Below are positions 26,711 to 35,064 of a stretch of DNA of 50,450 bases, piece by piece. Under the pieces are notes generated by a model. That model was not told the origin of the DNA, ran no database searches, and worked only from the letters and a program-made list of their open reading frames with translations. The DNA comes from an uncultured Candidatus Actinomarina sp. (GTDB lineage Bacteria > Actinomycetota > Acidimicrobiia > Actinomarinales > Actinomarinaceae). The DNA lies in the NCBI GenBank assembly GCA_902521955.1, contig CABYTP010000001.1, forward strand, positions 82,097 to 132,546, read 5' to 3'. The position numbers and the translations under genes were made by a program. The number at the start of each line of letters is the position of its first letter. Position 1 is the first letter of the stretch.

Positions 26711-27526
26711 ATGAAAAATGTAATAAAACGATCAATACAATTATTAAATCTAGTAAGCAATAATAAAACAATATCAACAAATGAAATCAAAGATAGTATC
26801 TCTGATTATAGGGATTTATCTGATCAAGCATTTAGAAGATCTTTTGAAAGAGATAAGTCACTTTTGAGATCATTTGGTTATCTTCTTGAATATGAAAACG
26901 ATAAATGGGGTTTTGATCAAGGATATTCACTGGGGGGTTCATATGTATTTAATAAAATCAAAAAGGAAGCAATAATTGACATTGATGAATTTATTGCAAA
27001 TTATTTAATTGTAAAAAAAAGTTTAAACTTAGAAATTGAGGAATTAGTTAATCCAGAAATATTATCAAAAATTCTCTTAGCTACAAACGACAAAAAAAGA
27101 TTAGGATTCACATATTTATCTAAATATAGAAAAGTAAAACCTCAAGGTATTAGATTTCATGATGGATCATGGTATCTTGCAGCATTCGAAGGTCAGGTAT
27201 TAAAAACTTTCAAAATTGAATATATAAGTGATTTAAAAGTTGGAAACAAGGATAATTTATTTAGCACTACAGAAGAACCATTTAATTTTTCTTGGGAAGA
27301 TTCAAAATCATTTTTAAATATTTTCATTTCTATACCAAAATCGTTATACATAGCTAACAAAAGTGTCTTTTCTCATAAATTAATAAAACAAGAAAAAAAT
27401 GACGAAATTCATATTAGAACAAGTGATATTTATGGTTTAGTGAAATTCTTATTAATTTGTGATGGTTCTTTTGAACTTTTATTTATAGATAGACCTGAAT
27501 TAATCAAAGAGATTCTAGATGAATAA
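26711..27526 (+). CDS. pafB: WYL-domain transcriptional regulator PafB
   Basis: The 271-residue protein has an N-terminal winged-helix region ('RRSFERDKSLLRSFGY', HTH type), a linker and a WYL domain with 'GIRFHDGSWYLAAFEG' (intact W-Y-L near residue 155) and 'KTFKIEYISDLKV'. In mycobacteria PafB pairs with PafC to activate DNA-damage genes independently of LexA. It overlaps pafC by eight bases. The proteasome genes that normally precede it are absent here. Confidence 0.9.
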   Translation: MKNVIKRSIQLLNLVSNNKTISTNEIKDSISDYRDLSDQAFRRSFERDKSLLRSFGYLLEYENDKWGFDQGYSLGGSYVFNKIKKEAIIDIDEFIANYLIVKKSLNLEIEELVNPEILSKILLATNDKKRLGFTYLSKYRKVKPQGIRFHDGSWYLAAFEGQVLKTFKIEYISDLKVGNKDNLFSTTEEPFNFSWEDSKSFLNIFISIPKSLYIANKSVFSHKLIKQEKNDEIHIRTSDIYGLVKFLLICDGSFELLFIDRPELIKEILDE

Positions 27527-28367
27527 AAAATTAAATATTAAATTTATTCAATCGTTCCTTAAAACCATAAAAAACAAACCCTTATGGCTTATTGATAAAT
27601 TACTTTTAGAACTAGAAATTTCAGAAAAAGAATTATTTTATGTTTTAACAATTATATCTGATATTTATACAACTTCTGGAGAAACATTTATTGATTACGA
27701 AATTAATGAGGACAGAAAGGAAATTAATTTTAATTTGAGTGAAAATGTATCAGAATTTCTATCAATAAATGATGGAGAATTATTTAATATATATTTTCTT
27801 TTATCTACTGACGCAAACCTACTATCTCTACAAGAGGAAAATAAATCAATCAAAGAATTTTCTAATATATTAGCTAACTATTTCACTCTGGAAAGCACTG
27901 ATTATGAAGAGCCTCTAAGTTTAGCTTTTAATGATCAGCTAAATGTAATAGAGTACATTAAGTTGGGTTCAACTAATTCGATATATTATAAAATAAAACC
28001 AATTACTCTGAAATCAAATTCTGATGGAATAATTCTTGAAGCGTTGGATGTTGATGAAAACTTAATTAAGTCCTTCTTAGTTGCAAGAATTGTGAATATA
28101 ACTGATGATTCTGAATATTTAGAGTCGTCAAAAATTAAAACAAATTCTATTAAAGTTGAATTTGATTTATTGGATGAAAATTTTCTAAACAAATTGGGTA
28201 GTAGAATATATAAATGCGTAGAAGGGAAACTGCATATGGAGTTTTATTCATATGAGAATGCTTTGGATTATGCCATAAAGAATTTACTATTTCTTCAAGT
28301 TGTTGCACCATCTGAACTTTTAAATGATATTAATATAAGAAAAAATAACCTCATGGAGATGTTGTGA
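27519..28367 (+). CDS. pafC: WYL-domain transcriptional regulator PafC (divergent)
   Basis: The 282-residue protein starts inside the end of pafB and precedes a TatA-like ORF and tatC, the standard pafC position. It has a PafC-like N-terminal helical region and a WYL-type beta domain (about 145-205), but the W-Y-L triplet itself is replaced: the equivalent strand reads 'GIILEALDVDE'. It probably forms a heterodimer with PafB that senses DNA damage. The position-based call is strong; ligand sensing may be altered. Confidence 0.82.
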   Translation: MNKKLNIKFIQSFLKTIKNKPLWLIDKLLLELEISEKELFYVLTIISDIYTTSGETFIDYEINEDRKEINFNLSENVSEFLSINDGELFNIYFLLSTDANLLSLQEENKSIKEFSNILANYFTLESTDYEEPLSLAFNDQLNVIEYIKLGSTNSIYYKIKPITLKSNSDGIILEALDVDENLIKSFLVARIVNITDDSEYLESSKIKTNSIKVEFDLLDENFLNKLGSRIYKCVEGKLHMEFYSYENALDYAIKNLLFLQVVAPSELLNDINIRKNNLMEML

Positions 28368-28534
28368 GTCTAGTAGAATTTTTAATTATTCTTTTTATTG
28401 CTTTAGGTGTACTAGACAAGACAAAGGTACAAAAAATTTTAAAATATACATCTAGATTGAATAGTCAACAGGGAAGGGATGTAATAGGTGATAATTCAAT
28501 AAATGAGAAATGGGTTTGGCTGGAAGAAGAATAA
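28364..28534 (+). CDS. TatA-like small membrane protein
   Basis: The start is GTG 28364, overlapping the pafC stop (GTGA). The 56-residue product has an N-terminal transmembrane helix (about 3-16) followed directly by an amphipathic basic helix (KTKVQKILKYTSRLN). This matches TatA layout and sits exactly where tatA sits in actinobacteria. The normal Phe-Gly hinge after the helix is Leu-Asp here and the tail is short and acidic. It is called by context; it may be a degenerate TatA/TatB. Confidence 0.5.
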   Translation: MSLVEFLIILFIALGVLDKTKVQKILKYTSRLNSQQGRDVIGDNSINEKWVWLEEE

Positions 28535-28536
28535 TT

Positions 28537-29232
28537 ATGAGTAAAAAGCCATTTTTTGACCACTTTAAAGAACTGAATATTCGGATTTTTGCATCTCTGG
28601 CTATTGTGTTAGGTTTCGCAATTATTGTTTATGCAAACTATTCAACTATTTACAATTTTCTAGTACAACCACTATTAAACGCAGGGTATTCCAATGCCGA
28701 CTTAGTTGCTTTTACAATATATGAAGGTTTTCAAGTCAAAATCTCTAATACCTTATTAGTTTCTTTAGTTCTATCATTGCCAGTATTGATAGTTCTTATA
28801 GGTAATTTTATTAAACCTGCAATAAATAATTTAACAAATTTTGCTTATATAATTTATATATCTTCATTCCTATCTTTATTTTATTTTGGAGTATTTTCTG
28901 CATATCAAACATTGCCTATAGCTATTGATTTCCTTCTCTCGTTCAACGAATCTGACTTTATATTAAGAACACAAAATTATTTTCAAATTGTATTTCGTAT
29001 AGCAATGTTGTTTGGTCTTTCCTTTCAAATACCTCTAGTTATATATTTTTTAATAAAAAAAGGGATTATAAGCATATCTATATTTACAGAAAATAGAAAA
29101 GAATTATTTTTAGTAGTATTAATTTTTTCTGCTGTATTAACACCAACTGGAGATCCAATTACACTATTTGCATTTGCTATACCCGTTTATTTACTAATAG
29201 AATTTGTTTTATTTCTTAATAGAAATAAATAA
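28537..29232 (+). CDS. tatC: Sec-independent protein translocase TatC
   Basis: The 231-residue protein has six transmembrane helices. Its start carries 'FFDHFKELNIRI', the substrate-receptor motif HLxELRxR. Later conserved points are 'GVFSAYQTLPIAIDFLLSF', 'FGLSFQIPLVIYFL' and 'LTPTGDPIT'. TatC binds twin-arginine signal peptides. ATG 28537 was preferred to 28510 because it gives the standard length and follows the TatA-like stop by two bases. Confidence 0.94.
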   Translation: MSKKPFFDHFKELNIRIFASLAIVLGFAIIVYANYSTIYNFLVQPLLNAGYSNADLVAFTIYEGFQVKISNTLLVSLVLSLPVLIVLIGNFIKPAINNLTNFAYIIYISSFLSLFYFGVFSAYQTLPIAIDFLLSFNESDFILRTQNYFQIVFRIAMLFGLSFQIPLVIYFLIKKGIISISIFTENRKELFLVVLIFSAVLTPTGDPITLFAFAIPVYLLIEFVLFLNRNK

Positions 29233-29235
29233 AGA

Positions 29236-31101
29236 ATGATTCACCTAGATAAATTTCAAATTGACTCGATAAATGATATAAAAGATCTAAATAATGTTCT
29301 TGTGGTAGCCCCAACCGGTTCTGGCAAGACTTTAATAGCAGAAAAATCAGTAGAGTATTACATACAAAATAACAAAAGAATAATTTACACAACTCCGATC
29401 AAAGCTTTATCGAATCAAAAATATAATGATTTTAAAAATCAAAATATTGACGTAGGTTTATTAACTGGTGATAGATCGATTAATCAAGATGCGAATCTAA
29501 TAATTGCAACTACTGAAATTTTAAGGAATATGATATTTTCAAATGATTCTCGATTAAAAAATACAGGTTTAATAATTTTAGATGAGGTACATTATTTAGG
29601 CGATAAAGAAAGAGGGACTACCTGGGAGGAAGTATTCATCCATGCACCGATTAATATTAAATTTTTATGTCTTTCTGCAACAATAAAAAATAGAAATGAA
29701 TTTCTTGAATGGATTGTTTCACTGAGAGGACCTACCTCATTAATTGTATCTGAAAATAGACCAGTCCCACTTGAAATATCATTAGTAGCAACAAATAAAG
29801 TAACAAATCAATTCTCAATAATTAAATCAACTAAAAATAAAAAAAATAATCCAATTTTCAGATTTTCAAAACAATATAATAATTATTCGAACCCTCAAGG
29901 ACATCAGATAATTAAATATTTAGATGATTCGAATTTACTACCTTCTATACTTTTCTATTTTTCAAGGGAAAAAGTTGAATCAAAAGCCAGACAATTAGCC
30001 AACTCCTCATCTGTTACACATTTTAAAGTTCAAATTAAGGAAAAATTTGACTCTGTTTTTAGTGATTTAGAAAATGAAGAGTACGCTCTTTTAAATTTAG
30101 ATGAACATCTTTGGATGTGGTCCAGAGGCGTTGGTTTTCATCATGCTGGTTTAGCTCCAATTGTTAAAGAATTTGTTGAGTACCTATTTTTAAATAAATT
30201 TATAAGCTACTTATATGCGACAGAAACTTTAGCTTTGGGAATTAATATGCCTGCCAAATCCATTATCTTAGAACGGCTATACAAGTACGATGGAATTAAA
30301 ACAAGATTAATTACACAATCGGAGTTTCTTCAACTTACTGGACGTGCCGGAAGGAGAGGAATTGATGAAAAGGGTTACGCATTTCTTTCTTTTGATAAAA
30401 ATATCAATAATGATTGGTACACTAACCTTTTTTCACTTGAATCAAGTAACCTGAACTCTGCATACTCTGTTAATTATTTTTCAATAATTAATTTAGTTAA
30501 GAACCATAGTCTTGAAGATGCAATTAAATTATTAAATAAAAGTTTTTTTATATTTCAGAAAAAATACAAAACAGAATTACTTGAAAAAATGTTTTATGCA
30601 AAACACAATGTTCTTAAAGAACTTAATTTTCTTGATAATCACAAAGGGAGGGTGCTTGCAGAAACACAAAGAGACAATTTGATACCTGCTATATACTTGT
30701 ATGAAAAAATTTCAAATAAAACTGATAATTTTTATCTCATGTTTTTAGCTTCAGGCATAACTAATGATGTGCGAAAATTATCATTTAATGATGCATATGA
30801 AAATGAATATTCGTCATTTGAGTCATCCTTAGAACTATTAAACAAATTAGAAAATATGAATAATTTAAAATATTATACAAATATAGATTTGCAGTGGTTT
30901 GATATTATAAATGAATATAAGAGAAGTCAAAATATTGAATATGTAGTAACAAAGTTTAATTTAAATATTGGTGATTTCATAAAAGTTGCAAAAGAGATAT
31001 CTGAATTATCTAAAAAACTTTACACTCTATACGATGATGAAGAATTTTACAAGATTCATAAAATGTTTGATAATAAATTGATACAGAAAACAATGTCATG
31101 A
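29236..31101 (+). CDS. helY: Ski2-like DEAD/DEAH-box helicase (HelY family, compact)
   Basis: The 621-residue helicase has motif I APTGSGKT (25-32), motif Ia TPIKALSNQK, motif II LDEVH, motif III LSATIKN, and C-terminal motifs ATETLALGIN and QLTGRAGRRG. The last 150 residues resemble a shortened DSHCT helical domain. Mycobacterial HelY is around 900 residues, so this copy has lost internal arch-like insertions. It is expected to act on RNA 3' ends. It follows tatC by three bases, as in other actinobacteria. Confidence 0.9.
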   Translation: MIHLDKFQIDSINDIKDLNNVLVVAPTGSGKTLIAEKSVEYYIQNNKRIIYTTPIKALSNQKYNDFKNQNIDVGLLTGDRSINQDANLIIATTEILRNMIFSNDSRLKNTGLIILDEVHYLGDKERGTTWEEVFIHAPINIKFLCLSATIKNRNEFLEWIVSLRGPTSLIVSENRPVPLEISLVATNKVTNQFSIIKSTKNKKNNPIFRFSKQYNNYSNPQGHQIIKYLDDSNLLPSILFYFSREKVESKARQLANSSSVTHFKVQIKEKFDSVFSDLENEEYALLNLDEHLWMWSRGVGFHHAGLAPIVKEFVEYLFLNKFISYLYATETLALGINMPAKSIILERLYKYDGIKTRLITQSEFLQLTGRAGRRGIDEKGYAFLSFDKNINNDWYTNLFSLESSNLNSAYSVNYFSIINLVKNHSLEDAIKLLNKSFFIFQKKYKTELLEKMFYAKHNVLKELNFLDNHKGRVLAETQRDNLIPAIYLYEKISNKTDNFYLMFLASGITNDVRKLSFNDAYENEYSSFESSLELLNKLENMNNLKYYTNIDLQWFDIINEYKRSQNIEYVVTKFNLNIGDFIKVAKEISELSKKLYTLYDDEEFYKIHKMFDNKLIQKTMS

Positions 31102-31973
31102 AAACATATGTCGTGATACATAATAAAAATTCAAGAGGCAGAAATCTCAAGGAAGAATATATTAACAAGCTATTTGAATCAAATAATCTAAAATATATTT
31201 ACGAAGCAACTAATTCTTTTGAAGAACTGGATCAAAAAATTAAGCTATATAACGATTCATCCAAATATCAATACTGCACTATCGGTGGAGATGGCTCATT
31301 AAACGCATTGGTTAATTCACTTATGATAAATAATATTTCAAACCCTGAAGTATCCGTGTTACCTGCAGGTAGTGGTTCAGATTTTATTAGAACTTTTGCT
31401 ATTCCCCAAAAAATTGAAGAAGCAATAAGTCATCTTTGTACTGAAAATTATTATGAAGTAGACGTAGGGTTAGTTAGAAATCACAATAATGAAAAATATT
31501 TTGTAAATGTATTAAACATTGGTTTTTTAGCAGACAGTGTAGAAACAAGTGAAAAGTTTCCTAACATTATCAGAAAATTTAGATATCCAATAAGTTTTTG
31601 GTTAAGAATTATCTTCGCATCAGCTTCTCAAACATACATCAGTACAGATAGGGGAGAGTTTAATGGTAGTGCATTTAATATATCTGTATGCAATGCCCAG
31701 TATTTTGGAGGTGGTTGGAACATATCCCCAAAATCTAGTTTGCAAGACGGACTGTTTAATGCTCAAATATTTGCTGTTACAAAATTAAAAGCAATGAAAA
31801 TATTTTTTTTGGCAAAAAGCGGTTTACACCTCAAAGAGGCAAGTGTTGTTGTTAAAAAAACAAGCAATATTAAACTAATGACCGATCAAGCTATAGAAAT
31901 TGATGGAGATTATTTTGGGGATGGTCCTGCTGAGATATTTATTAAAAAACGTGCCATACGTTTTAAAATTTAG
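31098..31973 (+). CDS. Diacylglycerol/lipid kinase family protein
   Basis: The 291-residue protein has the DAGK catalytic pattern: GGDGSLN (63-69), LPAGSGSDFIRTF, 'NVLNIGFLADSV' and a C-terminal 'IEIDGDYFGDGPAEI' that matches the D-G-E nucleotide-site segment of YegS/DgkB kinases. It would phosphorylate diacylglycerol or a sphingoid-like lipid using ATP. It overlaps the helicase stop (ATGA). Confidence 0.92.
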   Translation: MKTYVVIHNKNSRGRNLKEEYINKLFESNNLKYIYEATNSFEELDQKIKLYNDSSKYQYCTIGGDGSLNALVNSLMINNISNPEVSVLPAGSGSDFIRTFAIPQKIEEAISHLCTENYYEVDVGLVRNHNNEKYFVNVLNIGFLADSVETSEKFPNIIRKFRYPISFWLRIIFASASQTYISTDRGEFNGSAFNISVCNAQYFGGGWNISPKSSLQDGLFNAQIFAVTKLKAMKIFFLAKSGLHLKEASVVVKKTSNIKLMTDQAIEIDGDYFGDGPAEIFIKKRAIRFKI

Positions 31974-31990
31974 TAATATTTAAAAAGCAT

Positions 31991-31997
31991 AAGGGAG
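31991..31997 (+). promoter_or_regulatory. Strong Shine-Dalgarno before the DUF4193 gene
   Basis: AAGGGAG lies four bases before ATG 32002. It is one of the few strong ribosome-binding sites in the window and suggests high translation of this acidic protein. Confidence 0.6.
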
Positions 31998-32001
31998 ATT
32001 T

Positions 32002-32358
32002 ATGGCTAAAAAAGAAACAGAAGAAATCGAAGAACCTACGCTTGAAGACCTCGAAGAAGACTCAGATGAAGTAGAAACTCCTGTTGAGGAAGAGGAAAAG
32101 GAAGAGGTAGAAACAGAATCTTTAGAAGCGCGCGTTGAAACAGAGAAAAAATCAGTAGACGATGGTGATGAAGCAGAAGGTTCATTTATGTCTGTAGATG
32201 CTGCAGAAAAAAGAAATGTTAAAAAATCTGACTTAAATTTAGACACTACAGCTGAGGATATTAAAGAAGATGAGTTTACTTGTTCTGTTTGTTTTATGAT
32301 TTTAGGAAATACTCAATTAGCCAAACCAAGAGCAAAAGTTTGCTTAGATTGTGTATAA
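32002..32358 (+). CDS. DUF4193 family protein with C-terminal zinc ribbon
   Basis: The 118-residue protein has a highly acidic, low-complexity N-terminal 70 residues (Glu/Asp/Val-rich). Its conserved C-terminus has 'FTCSVCFMILGNTQLA' and 'VCLDCV', where two Cys pairs would bind zinc. DUF4193 is essentially actinobacterial and of unknown function; links to rRNA or polymerase binding are speculative. A strong Shine-Dalgarno precedes it. It overlaps the next gene (GTG inside its end). Confidence 0.88.
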   Translation: MAKKETEEIEEPTLEDLEEDSDEVETPVEEEEKEEVETESLEARVETEKKSVDDGDEAEGSFMSVDAAEKRNVKKSDLNLDTTAEDIKEDEFTCSVCFMILGNTQLAKPRAKVCLDCV

Positions 32359-32794
32359 ACACAATGATTTCAATAAAGAATTTTTATTGCAACCTGTAGT
32401 AAAAATAAACGAAGAACTTGAATCAGAATTTATCAAACAAATTTCATCTATAGATCATGACTTAATTGAATATTATAAAAAATTAGATTTTGAAAATCCT
32501 TCATTTTATCAGTTGAGTTGTGAAACATTACCTATTGGGTATGTTAAAACTTTCATACAAAATAAATATAGAATTTTAACTGAAATATTTATAGTACAAA
32601 ATTTTAGAGAATTAGGATTGGGAACATTTGTCTTAAATTCAATACGTGAAGAAGTTAAGAAGGAAGACATGCCATTAAGAACAGTTACTTTACCAAGTGA
32701 CAGGATAGCTAAAAATTTCTATGAAGCTAGTGGTATTACTGCTCGAGTACTTTTAATGGAGGAAAAACGTGATAAACCTCGCTTCAGATCTTGA
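32351..32794 (+). CDS. GNAT-family N-acetyltransferase
   Basis: The 147-residue protein has the acetyl-CoA motif region 'EIFIVQNFRELGLGTFVLNSI' (R-x-x-G-x-G/A) and a later 'NFYEASGI', the usual motif B of GNAT enzymes. The acceptor is unknown. The start is GTG 32351 inside the last codons of the DUF4193 gene. The 3' end overlaps the HAD gene by 26 bases, so all three are likely co-translated. Confidence 0.78.
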   Translation: MYKHNDFNKEFLLQPVVKINEELESEFIKQISSIDHDLIEYYKKLDFENPSFYQLSCETLPIGYVKTFIQNKYRILTEIFIVQNFRELGLGTFVLNSIREEVKKEDMPLRTVTLPSDRIAKNFYEASGITARVLLMEEKRDKPRFRS

Positions 32795-33512
32795 TGGAAC
32801 AATATATAAAGGAAATAAGTTAATAGATGGAGTTGAAGAAACATATAGGTTACTAATTAAAAAAAATGTTAATGTTATTTTTACTACTAACAACAGCTCA
32901 CAATCCCCGGATGTATTAAAACTTAAATTAGAGGACTTGTTGAATCAAAAAATAAATATTGAAAATATAATTACACCACTAAAACTTTTCAAATTTTATG
33001 TTGATCATTCAAAATATAAACTTTATGTCTATGGGTCCAATAACTTAAAAGAATTTTTAAAAAATTCAAATTATAGTTTAACTTCTTTAGAAAAATCTAA
33101 CGCTATATTAATTGGAAGAAAAGACGACATAAATATCGATGAAATAGAAAAAATTATTAATTATGTAAAAAAAGGTAAAACAATTTATTGTTTAAATAAA
33201 GATTTAACTTACCCAACGGAAAGTGAGGAATTACCTGGTAATGGGGCTGTTGTAAAGATTATTGAAGACAATATGAAAATTATTATTAAATCATTTGGTA
33301 AGCCTGATTTTTTTTATACACAATATTTTGTTGATTCTAAAATTAAAGTTGATTATGTGGTGGGAGACAGGATAGATACTGATATAAACTTTGCTAAAAA
33401 AATTAACGCATACTCCATTTTAGTTACATCGGGTGTAAGCAATTTTCTCCCTGAAGATTCAGCTGATTTAAAATTGAACTCTTTTTCAGAAATTATCCCT
33501 TTTATAATTTAG
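32769..33512 (+). CDS. HAD-superfamily subfamily IIA phosphatase (NagD-like)
   Basis: The 247-residue hydrolase has motif I ASDLDGTIY (nucleophile Asp7, acid Asp9), motif II FTTNNSS, a cap domain of type IIA, a Lys in 'IIIKSFGKPD' (motif III) and motif IV 'VVGDRIDTDINFAKK'. NagD-like enzymes dephosphorylate nucleotides, p-nitrophenyl phosphate or phosphoglycolate; the substrate is not predictable here. GTG start. The 3' end overlaps the convergent rhomboid gene by 27 bases. Confidence 0.9.
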   Translation: MINLASDLDGTIYKGNKLIDGVEETYRLLIKKNVNVIFTTNNSSQSPDVLKLKLEDLLNQKINIENIITPLKLFKFYVDHSKYKLYVYGSNNLKEFLKNSNYSLTSLEKSNAILIGRKDDINIDEIEKIINYVKKGKTIYCLNKDLTYPTESEELPGNGAVVKIIEDNMKIIIKSFGKPDFFYTQYFVDSKIKVDYVVGDRIDTDINFAKKINAYSILVTSGVSNFLPEDSADLKLNSFSEIIPFII

Positions 33513-34193
33513 AACTTTCAATAATGTGTATCCAATAATAAAACCACCAATATGTGCTTCCCACGAAATATTACTTGATGAAATAGCTATAAATATTTGA
33601 GATACAAACCAAAAAATCATAAAGTATTTAGCCTTAATCGTTGTTGGAAATAATATTCCAAATGGAACTAAAACCAATAACTTAGCATTTGGAAATAAGT
33701 AAACATATGCACCCATAAGTCCTGATACGATTCCAGAAGCTCCGACGACAGTTATTAAACTACCTTGATTTAAAACAATATGGAATGAGATACTTGCTAT
33801 ACCAGCGATTAATAGGAAAATTAAAAATTTTATCTTTCCTAGCTTGTCTTCTACATTATTTCCAAATATCCAAAAACTCCACAAATTTCCTAAGATGTGA
33901 ATAAAATTTGCATGGAAAAAGTTTGAATAAAATAATCCCAAATAAACATTTTTAAAGGGAAATATAACATCATTGCTTATTACGTTACAGTTATTTTGGT
34001 AATACTGTTCTATAGATATAGGATATCCAGTTATAAATTCACAAGGGATTACTGCGTATTCATAAAAAAAATTGAATAATTCTATATTTGTCTTAGGTTG
34101 AATCAATACATAAGTTAAAACAACGGATATCATAAAAATTCTTGAAATGATGGGTGTATTTTTAGCTGGATTTATATCTGAAATGGGTATCAT
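33486..34193 (-). CDS. Rhomboid family intramembrane serine protease
   Basis: The 235-residue protein has six or seven transmembrane helices. The catalytic Ser lies in 'VVGASGIVSGLMGAY' (GxSG) and the catalytic His in 'WEAHIGGFIIG'. The loop 'FFHANFIHILGNLWSFWIFGNNVED' is the conserved L1/helix-2 region. It cleaves transmembrane substrates. A TATAAT lies nine bases upstream of its start on the minus strand (34203-34208), sharing a 36-base spacer with nadK. Confidence 0.95.
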   Translation of the reverse strand: MIPISDINPAKNTPIISRIFMISVVLTYVLIQPKTNIELFNFFYEYAVIPCEFITGYPISIEQYYQNNCNVISNDVIFPFKNVYLGLFYSNFFHANFIHILGNLWSFWIFGNNVEDKLGKIKFLIFLLIAGIASISFHIVLNQGSLITVVGASGIVSGLMGAYVYLFPNAKLLVLVPFGILFPTTIKAKYFMIFWFVSQIFIAISSSNISWEAHIGGFIIGYTLLKVLNYKRDNF

Positions 34194-34217
34194 TTTATGA
34201 ACATTATAAGTACGGTG

Positions 34218-34223
34218 TAATAT
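34218..34223 (+). promoter_or_regulatory. -10-like element for nadK
   Basis: TAATAT is followed by six bases and ATG 34230, another instance of the leaderless spacing. It sits in a 36-base divergent spacer with the rhomboid promoter. Confidence 0.35.
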
Positions 34224-34229
34224 AAATAT

Positions 34230-35027
34230 ATGAAAAAGATAACAATAGTTTCATCAAAGAAATATATCAGGTCTAGCCAGTTTAAGAGTCTTATTGACAC
34301 TTTGGATGGAAAAAAAATTGTATATGAATATATTGATTTAGATAAAACTAAAGATGATTTTGAAATAAATTCAGATTCTATAATTCTTGGACTTGGAGGT
34401 GACGGAACAGCTTTGAGAGCAATGAAACTAGGTTGGATAAATAAAGTACCTGTTCTAAACATTGGGTCAGGAAGAGTTGGATACCTCGTCAATTCACTAG
34501 AAGAGATAGATCTCACATCACTCCTATCAAAAACCAATCAAAAGTATTTAAAATCAAGGACACCGATTATTCAAAATCAACAAACAAACTCCCCAGCTTT
34601 CAATGAGATAGTTATTATTAAAAATTCACCTACTAGATTGCTTGATTTAGAAATTCAAACTTATGAACAGAAAGTTAAATTAAGAGCAGATGGTATTATC
34701 ATTTCAACATCTTTAGGGTCTACAGCATATAATTATTCAGCAGGTGGTCCAATTGTTCAAACAAGTATGGATACCCTCATAATTACTCCAATTTCTCCAT
34801 TTACTAAATTTCCAAGATCTATAGTTTTAGACAAGGAAAGTTCTATAAAAATTAAAGTTTCTAAAAATCAAAACTACTCAATTCAATTTGATGGTATTGA
34901 AAGTACCTCTAAAATTTCTAACGAAGATGAGTATTATGAATATTTATTATCAGAAGACAATTTAGACGTATTTTATGAAAAAGATATTCCAAAATTAGAT
35001 TTATTTTTGAATCAAATACTTAGATAA
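34230..35027 (+). CDS. nadK: NAD kinase
   Basis: The 265-residue enzyme phosphorylates NAD to NADP. It shows GGDGT (56-60), 'NIGSGRVGYLV', 'FNEIVIIKN' and the diagnostic 'DGIIISTSLGSTAYNYSAGGPI'. In other actinobacteria nadK lies between tlyA and recN; both are absent here and pyrG follows directly after 37 bases. Confidence 0.95.
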   Translation: MKKITIVSSKKYIRSSQFKSLIDTLDGKKIVYEYIDLDKTKDDFEINSDSIILGLGGDGTALRAMKLGWINKVPVLNIGSGRVGYLVNSLEEIDLTSLLSKTNQKYLKSRTPIIQNQQTNSPAFNEIVIIKNSPTRLLDLEIQTYEQKVKLRADGIIISTSLGSTAYNYSAGGPIVQTSMDTLIITPISPFTKFPRSIVLDKESSIKIKVSKNQNYSIQFDGIESTSKISNEDEYYEYLLSEDNLDVFYEKDIPKLDLFLNQILR

Positions 35028-35052
35028 TTCTTTAATTTAAATATATACCTGT

Positions 35053-35058
35053 TATTAT
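35053..35058 (+). promoter_or_regulatory. -10-like element for pyrG
   Basis: TATTAT lies six bases before GTG 35065, so the predicted transcript starts at the initiation codon. Confidence 0.4.
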
Positions 35059-35064
35059 TTTCAC

